Positions 1-6,103 of a stretch of DNA of 7,145 nucleotides are shown here, one piece after another. Below the pieces are notes generated by a model. The model saw only the letters and a program-made list of their open reading frames with translations, was not told where the DNA came from and searched no databases. This DNA is from Actinomycetota bacterium (GTDB lineage Bacteria > Actinomycetota > Acidimicrobiia > Acidimicrobiales > Ilumatobacteraceae), in NCBI GenBank assembly GCA_018882725.1, contig VERK01000115.1:1-7145 (forward strand), written 5' to 3'. Each line of letters opens with the position of its first letter. The stretch's first letter is position 1. Made by a program: the position numbers and the translations under genes.

Positions 1-561
1 GTCGGGTCCCGATCCGGGACCGCCGATGAGGTACACGCCAGCCGGACCACGAACGTAGAGGAATGCCACACGAACATCGGCGAGGGATTCGTCATTGCGG
101 ATGTCAGCCAGATTCTTGTCGATGGCTTTGCTCAGGCGAGCCGCACGATCTTGGAGGCCGAGAATCTCCGCCACTCGCTCGAGACGGGGAACGATGTCGT
201 CGACGGTCGTGGCGTTGTCGACCAATTCGATGCGCACACCGGTGGCTGCGATTTGGTCGAGTGCGGTTTCGGGTCCGGTGTCTTCGTCGATCAGGATCAG
301 CGTGGGTCGAACCGCGAGCAGTGCTTCCACGTTGATGTCGTGGGCGGTGGTGACGATGGGCAGTGCCTCGGCTTCGGCAATGGTGCTCGAGATGTCGCGG
401 GCCACCACCAGGTCGCCGGCTCCGAGAGCGAAAACCGCTTCGGTGAGGCCGGCGGTCAGGGTGACGATGCGCTCACCGGAAGTTTCACGCGTCGTGTCGG
501 AGCTCGAGCATCCGGCCGCAACAACCACGGCGGCGATGACTGTCGACACCAAACGCTTCAT
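1..561 (-). CDS. HmuT-like heme ABC transporter substrate-binding lipoprotein (3' part missing)
   Basis: The reading frame is open for 187 codons and runs off the left edge, so only the N-terminal portion is present. Residues 1-18 form a lipoprotein signal peptide ending in a lipobox (AAGC, Cys18). The mature part starts with a Ser/Thr-rich linker. The rest reads as a periplasmic-binding-protein fold of the heme/cobalamin type (PF01497): residues 36-50 (TAGLTEAVFALGAGD), 79-92 (EALLAVRPTLILID), and 166-186 with the VAFLYVRG and VYLIGGPGSG blocks, which I recognise as typical of HmuT proteins. His74 lies in the loop that contributes a heme ligand in HmuT, but by eye it sits about one residue off the usual place. 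The ATG overlaps the upstream stop as ATGA, indicating translational coupling with the neocarzinostatin-like surface gene. By family, it would accept heme outside the membrane and deliver it to a permease and ATPase, not visible here. Another metal-chelate ligand is possible. Confidence 0.86.
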   Translation of the reverse strand, partial: MKRLVSTVIAAVVVAAGCSSSDTTRETSGERIVTLTAGLTEAVFALGAGDLVVARDISSTIAEAEALPIVTTAHDINVEALLAVRPTLILIDEDTGPETALDQIAATGVRIELVDNATTVDDIVPRLERVAEILGLQDRAARLSKAIDKNLADIRNDESLADVRVAFLYVRGPAGVYLIGGPGSGPD

Positions 562-1310
562 GAACCGCGGTTCTTCCGGGCTCGTGTGAGGAGAACGGCT
601 CCGCCAATGACGACGATGAGCACCGCCGAGAAGAAGACGATGACTCCGATGTTCGAACCCTCTTCGCGGCCGGTTGCGATCGCGGTGAGTTCGTCGATGT
701 TGTCGGCCACGGTCACTTCGGTGACCACTTCGGTGGTGTCCGGCACGTCAGTTGCGGCCGGAATCGTCGTGGCGGGTGCCTCTCCGGTGAAGGTGACGGG
801 AATGATCAGATCCTGCGAACGATCGTCATAGATGGTGTGGTCGTTCTTCGTGACGATCGCGCACTCGACAGCACGACAGTCGATCACGTCGTTGATGGCC
901 GGACCCACACCGAACTCCACTCGGAAACTTCCGTTGGGTCCGTATGGGATCGCAAGGTTGGCGCCGTATCCGGGTGGGTTGGAAGAAATCCAGACCGATG
1001 CGCCACCCGTGCCGGCTCGATCGGCACCACCACCGCAGGGTGAAGGCGCGGCACCCTGAGTTGGCTTCACGCACAGTCCGACGTAGATCCCTTTGGTGAC
1101 GTCGTAGCCACTTCCCTCGACGATCACGGTGTCACCGTTGCCGTCGAGAGCCTGACTCTTCGACACCGTGAGGGTGCGCGTGCCGTCGGTCGTGGTGAGG
1201 AGTGGGTCGTCGGTCGGAAGCGGGGTCTGAGCATCGACTGATCCCGTCGCGACAGCGAGGGAGGCGGTCGCCGACATGGCGAGGAGGATGCGGAGCAGGG
1301 GGCGTGCCAT
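558..1310 (-). CDS. Membrane-anchored surface protein with a neocarzinostatin-like domain, probable heme-uptake partner
   Basis: This is a 250-aa exported protein. Residues 1-27 are a Sec signal peptide with a likely cleavage after VDA. Residues about 45-175 form one Ig-like domain of the neocarzinostatin/macromomycin type: LTVSKSQALDGNGDTV, then GSGYDVTKGIYVGLC, WISSNPPGYG, IPYGPNGSF, and a closing CAIVTKNDHT...DRSQD...PVTF block. Cys80/Cys92 and Cys145/Cys150 are placed for two disulfides as in that family. A Thr/Val-rich stalk (about 176-220) leads to one transmembrane helix (221-241) and a short basic tail (RARKNRGS), so the domain should sit outside the cell. An AGGA motif lies about 7 nt before the ATG. 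Its ATGA overlap with the HmuT-like gene suggests a surface component of heme capture. That role is inferred from context, because the domain itself occurs in proteins with different ligands. The upstream acyltransferase gene is 107 nt away and may or may not share the transcript. Confidence 0.85.
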   Translation of the reverse strand: MARPLLRILLAMSATASLAVATGSVDAQTPLPTDDPLLTTTDGTRTLTVSKSQALDGNGDTVIVEGSGYDVTKGIYVGLCVKPTQGAAPSPCGGGADRAGTGGASVWISSNPPGYGANLAIPYGPNGSFRVEFGVGPAINDVIDCRAVECAIVTKNDHTIYDDRSQDLIIPVTFTGEAPATTIPAATDVPDTTEVVTEVTVADNIDELTAIATGREEGSNIGVIVFFSAVLIVVIGGAVLLTRARKNRGS

Positions 1311-1401
1311 GGGTAGTCCTGTCGACCAGGAACCCCATCTTCACGGAAGACCGCGGGGTCCGACCAAACGAGGGGGAAGTCTGCCTGTGGCGTCGGGCAT
1401 T

Positions 1402-1416
1402 CCGGCGCGGGGCCGG
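1402..1416 (-). terminator. Small GC-rich hairpin after the acyltransferase stop
   Basis: CCGGC and GCCGG pair over a 5-nt loop immediately beyond the acyltransferase stop codon on the minus strand. There is no T run after it, so at most it is a weak or factor-dependent terminator. It could equally be chance in GC-rich DNA. The rest of 1311-1417 shows no clear -35/-10 pair or iron-box-like palindrome. Confidence 0.2.
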
Positions 1417-1417
1417 G

Positions 1418-3385
1418 TCAGAGTTGGGCCAGGTAGGCGTTGAGTTCGGATCCGATCAGGTCGGCCGCATCGTCGGACGGATGGTCCGTGTAGCTGTAGA
1501 GGCGTACGCCATTCTTCACGTGCCCACACACTCCGGCGTTCTCGTTGCACAAGATCGGAGTCGGATCGAAGACGGTCACGCTGCCGCCGAATCCGTCGGC
1601 GACGCGCTGGAGCAGAGCTCGGTAGCGCTCGGTGTGCACGAGGAAGTCGTCGAGATCGACCTGACAGCCCGGATTCGATTCGATGAGAAGTGAATTCAAG
1701 AATCCGATGGTGGTGCGTCGGTCGGTGCAGTCTTCCGGTGCAGCGAGAGCCGGGTTGTCGACGTACAGGACGACCTTCTTGCCACCCTCGACCAAGCGAC
1801 GAACGGTTTCGCGCAATGCGGCTTCGACTTTGTCGTAGAGCGGGCTATCGGGGAGCCAGGCGAAGTTGGTGAAGTCGGGCCACTCGAACATCGCGCGTAC
1901 CGCTCCTTCGAGGACGACGACGCGAATGTTCGGATCGGCATTGACCGTGTCGATGGCCGGAACGATTAGAGGGAGGAAACGTTCGTGCGCTGGGTCGTCG
2001 GAGATGAGCGGGACGGCTGACTGAATGCCTTTGGTTCCACCGATGACGGTCCACCAGCGATTGTCTTCGGATGTTCGCATGAAGCCGCCGATGAGTGTGG
2101 ACGCCTTGCTGTCGCCGATCAACGCGTACGTGGGTGCACCCCGCACATCGGTGCGGCAGTCAGCGAAGAGTTCTTGTGTCGCCGGGTCGAGACCGCAACC
2201 GATCGTGGAGATCTCGTTGATACCTCGGACCTCGCCGGGGTCGAGAGCGACGTTGAGCGAGTTGAACTTTCGGCTCGGTACTCCATCGCGAGCCCACGTG
2301 GACGCGCCCACTCCACCGATGAGCGCCATGGCGGCAACCAATCCAGCCACGACGGCTTTTCGGTTGCGATGGAATCGCAGTGGCCGTTCGATGAGGCGAT
2401 ACGTGAGGTACGAGAGGACAACCGCCAGTGCGACCGCACCCACCCGTATCGGGGCCGAAGGAACTCCGCTGGCGATGATTCGGGCGTACACGAGGAGCGG
2501 CCAGTGCCACAGGTAGAGCGGATACGAAATCAGACCGATCCAGATCATTCCCTTGAGTGACAGCACTCGCTGGCCCCACCAGTTCTCGGCCCCCGCGCCA
2601 ATGAGGAGAGCGGCACCGACGGTTGGAGCGATGGCGTTCCATCCAGGGAACGTGCTGTTGCCGTCGAGGGCGAACATCGGAACGATGATCGCGATCATGC
2701 CGACCGACGCCGCTGCGTTGCGGAAGCGGGTCGGCATGGTGAATCCGCGGATGGTGAGCATGGCGAGCAGCGCACCGATGAGGAGCTCCCAGAATCGATT
2801 GAGCGGCGAGTAGTAGCCACCGGCTCCATTGATTGAGGTCAACCCGAGAACGAACGAGGCGAGGATGAGGACGATCGTCGGGCCGATCGTGCGGCGTCCG
2901 AACTTGACGAGGGCCCAGAGCACGAGCGGCCACACGATGTAGAACTGCTCCTCGATGCCGAGTGACCACAGGTGCACGAGTGGCTTCACCTCGGATGCGG
3001 TGTCGAAGTATCCGCTCTCGGCCCAGAGGAAGAGGTTGGAGACGAAGAATGCGCCACCGGCGATGTGCTTGCCGACTGACTTGAATTCGCCGTCGAAGAG
3101 TGACATCCATCCGAGGACACAGGTGGCGAGGAGAACGGTCACGAGGGCAGGGAAGATTCGGCGCACTCGGCGGTCGTAGAAGCCCCTGATCGTGAACGAG
3201 CCGGTGGACAAGCCGCCGACGATGTTGGTGGTGATCAGAAAGCCGGAGATCACGAAGAAGACGTCGACCCCCACGTAGCCGCCGGGCACGAGCCAGGGAA
3301 AGGCGTGGAAAAGAACCACCGAGCCGACGGCGATCGCGCGCAACCCGTCCACATCAGGTCGGTACACATGGCCGGAATCAGTCAC
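1418..3385 (-). CDS. Acyltransferase-3 family membrane protein with C-terminal SGNH domain (OafA/YrhL type)
   Basis: This is a 655-aa integral membrane protein that by family moves acyl groups, often acetyl, across the membrane onto surface glycans. The N-terminal part (about 9-340) is acyltransferase 3 (PF01757): YRPDVDGLRAIAV at 8-20, the conserved His27 in LFHAF, GGYVGVDVFFVISGFLIT at 35-52, FYDRRVRRIFPAL at 69-81, LWSLGIEEQFYIVWPL at 139-154 and YPLYLWHWPLL at 288-298. About ten hydrophobic segments follow one another. After a linker comes a SGNH-like domain (about 390-655) with GDSK at 424-427 and a C-terminal DHPSD around His635. The SGNH part is diverged: GDSK replaces the more usual GDSH, and Tyr632 occupies the place where Asp is expected three residues before His. 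The start is GTG, preceded at 8 nt by GGAG; it lies just before the conserved YRPDVDGLR block and is the only sensible choice. The glycan acceptor cannot be told from sequence. Confidence 0.93.
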   Translation of the reverse strand: MTDSGHVYRPDVDGLRAIAVGSVVLFHAFPWLVPGGYVGVDVFFVISGFLITTNIVGGLSTGSFTIRGFYDRRVRRIFPALVTVLLATCVLGWMSLFDGEFKSVGKHIAGGAFFVSNLFLWAESGYFDTASEVKPLVHLWSLGIEEQFYIVWPLVLWALVKFGRRTIGPTIVLILASFVLGLTSINGAGGYYSPLNRFWELLIGALLAMLTIRGFTMPTRFRNAAASVGMIAIIVPMFALDGNSTFPGWNAIAPTVGAALLIGAGAENWWGQRVLSLKGMIWIGLISYPLYLWHWPLLVYARIIASGVPSAPIRVGAVALAVVLSYLTYRLIERPLRFHRNRKAVVAGLVAAMALIGGVGASTWARDGVPSRKFNSLNVALDPGEVRGINEISTIGCGLDPATQELFADCRTDVRGAPTYALIGDSKASTLIGGFMRTSEDNRWWTVIGGTKGIQSAVPLISDDPAHERFLPLIVPAIDTVNADPNIRVVVLEGAVRAMFEWPDFTNFAWLPDSPLYDKVEAALRETVRRLVEGGKKVVLYVDNPALAAPEDCTDRRTTIGFLNSLLIESNPGCQVDLDDFLVHTERYRALLQRVADGFGGSVTVFDPTPILCNENAGVCGHVKNGVRLYSYTDHPSDDAADLIGSELNAYLAQL

Positions 3386-3405
3386 GAGAACCGCTCCGAA
3401 CTCAT
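3382..3405 (-). CDS. Possible 7-residue leader peptide overlapping the acyltransferase start
   Basis: ATG at 3405 opens a seven-residue frame (MSSERFS) whose TGA overlaps the acyltransferase GTG as GTGA. The ATG sits 7 nt after a TAGGGT -10-like box, exactly where a transcript should begin, so it could be read as a leaderless mini-ORF. The ribosome would then terminate on the acyltransferase start. This geometry is seen directly; its translation is inference, and so short a frame may be accidental. Confidence 0.3.
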   Translation of the reverse strand: MSSERFS

Positions 3406-3411
3406 GCTGCG

Positions 3412-3417
3412 ACCCTA
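3412..3417 (-). promoter_or_regulatory. Candidate -10 box for the acyltransferase gene
   Basis: TAGGGT on the minus strand fits the actinobacterial TANNNT -10 pattern. It predicts transcription starting at about 3405. I see no convincing -35 hexamer at 16-19 bp upstream, which is common in these organisms. Confidence 0.35.
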
Positions 3418-3458
3418 GTGAAGGGGGAGGCGACGACCGGGACTTGTACTTAGCGGGT

Positions 3459-3464
3459 TAGGGT
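3459..3464 (+). promoter_or_regulatory. Candidate -10 box for the hemolysin III-like gene
   Basis: TAGGGT on the plus strand, the same hexamer as the divergent promoter, predicts transcription from about 3471. That is one base before the TTG start at 3472, which would make the mRNA nearly leaderless. It would also explain the lack of a good ribosome binding site. No clear -35 is seen. Confidence 0.38.
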
Positions 3465-3471
3465 CGAGTTC

Positions 3472-4125
3472 TTGAGCACCACGACTGCGCACACAGCGGC
3501 TATACGGCCAGTGTGGCGTGGTCACATCCATCGCTGGTCGACGGTGGTCGCGATCCCGGCGTTCGTTGTATTGATCTGCTTGGCCGATTCGGCGTCAGCG
3601 CGTATTGCCATGGCGATCTACGGAGTGGGCGTCGCGACCATGCTCGGGGTGTCGGCGGTGTATCACTCGGGCCGTTTGAGTCCGGTGGCTGAGCGAACGT
3701 TCAAGCGTTTCGATCACGCGACGATCCTCCTCGCCGTTGCGGGCAGTTATACGGCAGTCACCACGTTGAGTCTTCGGGGTCGACCCGAACTGACGCTCTT
3801 GGTGTTCGTCTGGACGGCGGCCACGATCGGCATCGTCATTCGAATGGCGTGGTTGCATGCGCCGCGCCCGGTGGTGATCTCGGTGTACTTGATCGTCGGG
3901 TGGAGTGCGCTCATCGAGATCGGTGCGTTGTCCGACGCTCTCAATGCCATCGATAGGACTCTGTTGTGGACCGGTGGTGGTCTGTACTCGGTGGGTGCGG
4001 TGGTGTACGCGGCCAAGCGCCCGAACCCGTGGCCCCGAACGTTCGGATTCCACGAGGTGTTTCACGCTCTCGTGGCCAGCGCCGCCACCGTGCACTACGT
4101 CTTGGTGATGCGCCTGGCCCTCTGA
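3472..4125 (+). CDS. Hemolysin III / PAQR-family seven-helix membrane protein (TrhA-like)
   Basis: This 217-aa protein has seven hydrophobic segments and the signature residues of the hemolysin III/adiponectin-receptor family (PF03006). These are RGHIHRW at 16-22 before helix 1, Ser61-x3-His65 in SAVYHSG, FDHATI at 80-85 with Asp81, AGSYT at 90-94, and FGFHEVFHALVASAATVHY at 191-209 with His194 and His198. The Ser, Asp and His residues are those that hold a zinc ion in the family. Bacterial members have been linked to membrane-fluidity homeostasis; the name hemolysin is historical and proves no toxicity. The TTG start is chosen because the conserved RGHIH segment lies only 15 residues in. The next in-frame ATG (3607) would remove helix 1. 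Upstream there is only a weak GGG-rich stretch. Its TGA directly abuts the stop of the convergent lipoprotein gene, so no dedicated terminator fits between them. Confidence 0.9.
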   Translation: MSTTTAHTAAIRPVWRGHIHRWSTVVAIPAFVVLICLADSASARIAMAIYGVGVATMLGVSAVYHSGRLSPVAERTFKRFDHATILLAVAGSYTAVTTLSLRGRPELTLLVFVWTAATIGIVIRMAWLHAPRPVVISVYLIVGWSALIEIGALSDALNAIDRTLLWTGGGLYSVGAVVYAAKRPNPWPRTFGFHEVFHALVASAATVHYVLVMRLAL

Positions 4126-5874
4126 TCACGGACTCTCGGAGTCACCGCCCCCGCCAGCGTCACTACCGTCGTCAGATCCACCATCGTCGGAACCACCGTC
4201 ACCCGATCCGCCGTCACTTGACGAATCACCGTCACCCGAGTCCCCGGTGTCACCTGTGAGATCTTCGGCGTCGATCGGCTGATCGGACACCTCCATCTCT
4301 CCAGTGCTCTCGTTGAAGTCGAGCTCGGTGACCTCAGTGCCGTCCTCATCGACTCCGTCGAAGGAGGACTCGAAGAGAGAGTTGCCTTCTTCGTCGGTCA
4401 CGGCAACGTCGATCGCCTCGTCACCCGCCGGGTCGACGATGTCGAGGTCCTGGCCGTCCTCGAGAACTGCAGCGACGAGTTCTTCGCCGAACGCGTATTC
4501 GGCTTCGACCGCACCGTCGGGGGCAACGTCAACGCTGGAGGCAAAGTCGTCTCCTGTCGACACTTCGAAGACGAAGTCGTCGTACGACGTGTCCGATGCA
4601 TCGACCGTGTCCCTCACGAGGAGCGATCCGGAACCGGGGGCGTCAACCACGAAGAGCAACGGGATTTCCTGAACGGTCGGATCGATCAGTTCACCGATCA
4701 CGGGGGCGACCTTCACTCCCTCGAGACCCGCGGGGATCTCGATGATTGCCCCACTGCCATTGCGACCACGATTCGTGAAGACACGGATCCCGTTCGACAA
4801 TGTTGACCAGTCGCGAGTGTCGATCGTGTCGGAACCGACGGTGATGATGGCACCCGGAATCGAGCGGCCACGAGTGGAAATCGTGATACGTGCTGAGCCC
4901 TTGGTCTCGCCGGACTGATCGTCAGCCGACCACGGGGCCGGGTTCTCCTGCTCACGAACACTCATCAATGTGAAGTCCATCGTTCCGGTCGTTCCCGACC
5001 AGATGTCGGCCTCCACGTCAGCGTTCGTGGCTGCCATGTCGTATGACCAGGTCTCGGTCGAGGGATCGATGTTCACCGTGGTGATCTGACCCGGATAGTT
5101 GTTGTCGTAGTTCAACACATCGATGATTCCGTCGCTACGAAGTGAGACGGCGATGGGTGTCACTGCGTGCCCGGAGCCTTCGGAGTAGAAGCCCAGGGTC
5201 ACGCCTTCCTGGTCTCGAATCGCCATCACGAGATTCATCGCGATCTGAGTGGGGGTGAGCTGACGTGTCTCATAGTTGAACTCGTTCACGGTTGCGAGGG
5301 TCTGAGTGACCCACCAACGAGAGATGGTCTCGCCGACGATGCCGGCCTCACGCTGCAGATCGGCAACGATCTCCGCGCCTTCTTGGAGTTCGTCCGGCGT
5401 GTTGAGGCCGACTGCGAAACGCTGACTCACCACAGCCATTCCTTCGCATCGGCCGCCTTCGATCGATTCGTTCATCGACTCGATCCACTGCACGGCAGCA
5501 GGCAGCGGGGTGCAGATATCGTCTTGTACCTCAGCGCACACCGCCTCGACTCCGAAGAGTTCGGCGGCTGTGTTCAGGGTGACCGCGTCTTCCGCAACCG
5601 GTCCGCCCCAGTTCTCGAAGGAGAAACCGTCGGTGATCGGCCGCAACCCGGAATCGGCACAAACCAAACCTTCGGTCGGGAGGTCGTCGGCGGGCGTCGT
5701 GCATTCGGTGGCCCAGTCGAACTCCCCTTCAGCCGGAGGCTCGGTTTTCTCGGCCGGGGCGAGCGTTTCCTCGACCGTCTCGACCGAGTCTTCGGTCGTG
5801 GTCGACGATGACCCGCAACCGACGAGGGCAACGAGGAGAGTCGCGGAAACGATGAGTCGAGTGTTCTTACGCAT
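4126..5874 (-). CDS. Large lipoprotein with papain-like Cys/His/Asn motifs and a Gly/Asp/Ser tail
   Basis: This 582-aa exported lipoprotein starts at the ATG at 5874, which gives a clean signal peptide with lipobox LVGC (Cys20). A GAGAAAG stretch precedes that ATG. An upstream ATG at 5994 would add 40 non-signal-like residues and lie inside a palindrome, so I reject it. Residues 21-50 are an acidic linker. In the core, residues 141-147 read GRCEGMA (Cys143), 235-241 read GHAVTPI (His236), and 254-261 read LNYDNNYP (Asp257, Asn258). This order and wording resemble papain-fold cysteine peptidases, where CxGM, GHAV and YDNN carry the nucleophile, base and polar residue. Five other cysteines (58, 72, 113, 121 and lipid-bearing 20) are present. 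Residues about 325-530 look all-beta. Residues 540-582 are almost only Gly, Asp and Ser. No family name is certain; peptidase activity is inferred. The gene appears to be a single transcription unit. Confidence 0.85.
   Translation of the reverse strand: MRKNTRLIVSATLLVALVGCGSSSTTTEDSVETVEETLAPAEKTEPPAEGEFDWATECTTPADDLPTEGLVCADSGLRPITDGFSFENWGGPVAEDAVTLNTAAELFGVEAVCAEVQDDICTPLPAAVQWIESMNESIEGGRCEGMAVVSQRFAVGLNTPDELQEGAEIVADLQREAGIVGETISRWWVTQTLATVNEFNYETRQLTPTQIAMNLVMAIRDQEGVTLGFYSEGSGHAVTPIAVSLRSDGIIDVLNYDNNYPGQITTVNIDPSTETWSYDMAATNADVEADIWSGTTGTMDFTLMSVREQENPAPWSADDQSGETKGSARITISTRGRSIPGAIITVGSDTIDTRDWSTLSNGIRVFTNRGRNGSGAIIEIPAGLEGVKVAPVIGELIDPTVQEIPLLFVVDAPGSGSLLVRDTVDASDTSYDDFVFEVSTGDDFASSVDVAPDGAVEAEYAFGEELVAAVLEDGQDLDIVDPAGDEAIDVAVTDEEGNSLFESSFDGVDEDGTEVTELDFNESTGEMEVSDQPIDAEDLTGDTGDSGDGDSSSDGGSGDGGSDDGGSDDGSDAGGGGDSESP
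4129..4257 (-). repeat. Low-complexity Gly/Asp/Ser-coding tract at the lipoprotein C-terminus
   Basis: These bases encode residues 540-582 of the lipoprotein, an acidic tail made of short GGSDDG-like units. Related GTCACC and TCGTC words recur on the plus strand, as expected for slippage-prone coding repeats. It may be a flexible or Ca2+-binding tail; it lacks the regular nonapeptide spacing of RTX repeats. Confidence 0.6.
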
Positions 5875-5908
5875 GTCCCACTTTCTCACCGAGTGACGTA
5901 CGACGCAA

Positions 5909-5964
5909 TATTCCGGGCGCACTGTTTTGGGCACGTTGTTCTGGGTGTGGTGTTCTGGTGAGGT
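5909..5964. repeat. Four tandem 14-nt units, consensus TGTTCTGGG
   Basis: The units start at 5909, 5923, 5937 and 5951: TATTCCGGGCGCAC, TGTTTTGGGCACGT, TGTTCTGGGTGTGG and TGTTCTGGTGAGGT. The first is the most degenerate. The core TGTTYTGG is strictly spaced by 14 nt, and an inverted copy (CCAGAACA) lies at 5994-6001. The array lies in the upstream region of the minus-strand lipoprotein gene and runs into the large palindrome. It may be a set of protein-binding sites; no function is proven. Confidence 0.6.
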
Positions 5965-6004
5965 TTCTTCACCCTGGGGGTGAAGAAACCTCACCAGAAC
6001 ACCA
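5948..6004. repeat. Perfect 27-bp inverted repeat with a 3-nt loop
   Basis: Arms 5948-5974 and 5978-6004 are exact reverse complements around the loop TGG. As RNA on either strand it would form a very stable stem; as DNA it could form a cruciform. Each arm also contains its own dyad (GGTGA, 7 nt, TCACC). It lies between the divergent lipoprotein gene and tRNA-Lys. On the plus strand a small terminator-like hairpin follows at once; on the minus strand no T run follows. It is unlike an ordinary terminator because no gene in the adjacent 5875-5947 stretch ends into it from either side. Confidence 0.9.
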
Positions 6005-6023
6005 GGGGGATAGCCTGGTTTTT
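6001..6023 (+). terminator. Terminator-like hairpin with T5 just before tRNA-Lys
   Basis: ACCAGG (6001-6006) pairs with CCTGGT (6014-6019) over a 7-nt loop and runs straight into TTTTT (6019-6023), the layout of an intrinsic terminator on the plus strand. It shares bases 6001-6004 with the right end of the large palindrome, so the two folds compete. It could end a short transcript from 5875-6000 or block read-through into the tRNA. Alternatively, TAGCCT (6011-6016) inside it is a candidate -10 box for the tRNA, with a start near 6023. Confidence 0.4.
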
Positions 6024-6029
6024 CGCGCC

Positions 6030-6102
6030 GCCCCTTTAGCTCAGTCGGTAGAGCAGCGGACTTTTAATCCGTTGGTCCAGGGTTCGAGCCCCTGAGGGGG
6101 CA
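6030..6102 (+). tRNA. tRNA-Lys (anticodon UUU)
   Basis: A complete 73-nt cloverleaf can be drawn. The acceptor stem is GCCCCTT (6030-6036) with AGGGGGC (6095-6101), containing one G-U pair. The D arm is GCTC/GAGC (6039-6042, 6051-6054). The anticodon stem is GCGGA/TCCGT around loop CTTTTAA, with anticodon TTT at 6063-6065. A 5-nt variable loop is followed by the T arm CAGGG/CCCTG with TTCGAGC (6078-6094). The discriminator is A6102. CCA is not encoded (the next bases are CAT), so it must be added enzymatically. It reads AAA and AAG lysine codons. The crotonase ATG begins only one base downstream, so the tRNA and that gene almost certainly share a transcript. Confidence 0.97.
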
Positions 6103-6103
6103 C

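Noticed and set aside
151..831. Plus-strand open frame of 226 codons
   Set aside because: It runs opposite two convincing minus-strand genes (HmuT-like and surface protein) and has no recognisable motifs.
1311..1417. DtxR/IdeR-type iron box ahead of the heme-uptake genes
   Set aside because: No 19-bp palindrome resembling TTAGGTTAG is present; only short GC-rich dyads are seen.
2160..3110. Second minus-strand open frame of 316 codons within the acyltransferase gene
   Set aside because: It is an Arg/His-rich out-of-frame reading of the acyltransferase, as is common in GC-rich DNA.
3472..4125. Hemolysin III-like gene as a toxin
   Set aside because: Family members are seven-helix PAQR-type membrane proteins; the name alone does not support a cytolysin.
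4129..4257. RTX calcium-binding repeats
   Set aside because: The Gly/Asp-rich tail lacks the nine-residue periodicity and the hydrophobic residue of RTX units.
5167..5811. Plus-strand open frame opposite the lipoprotein
   Set aside because: No motif or ribosome site; the opposite strand has a signal peptide and conserved motifs.
5875..5994. Upstream in-frame ATG at 5994 for the lipoprotein
   Set aside because: It would place 40 hydrophilic residues before a perfect lipoprotein signal peptide and start inside the palindrome.
5909..6004. Repeats as a CRISPR array
   Set aside because: Units are 14 nt and contiguous with no unique spacers, and no cas genes are present.
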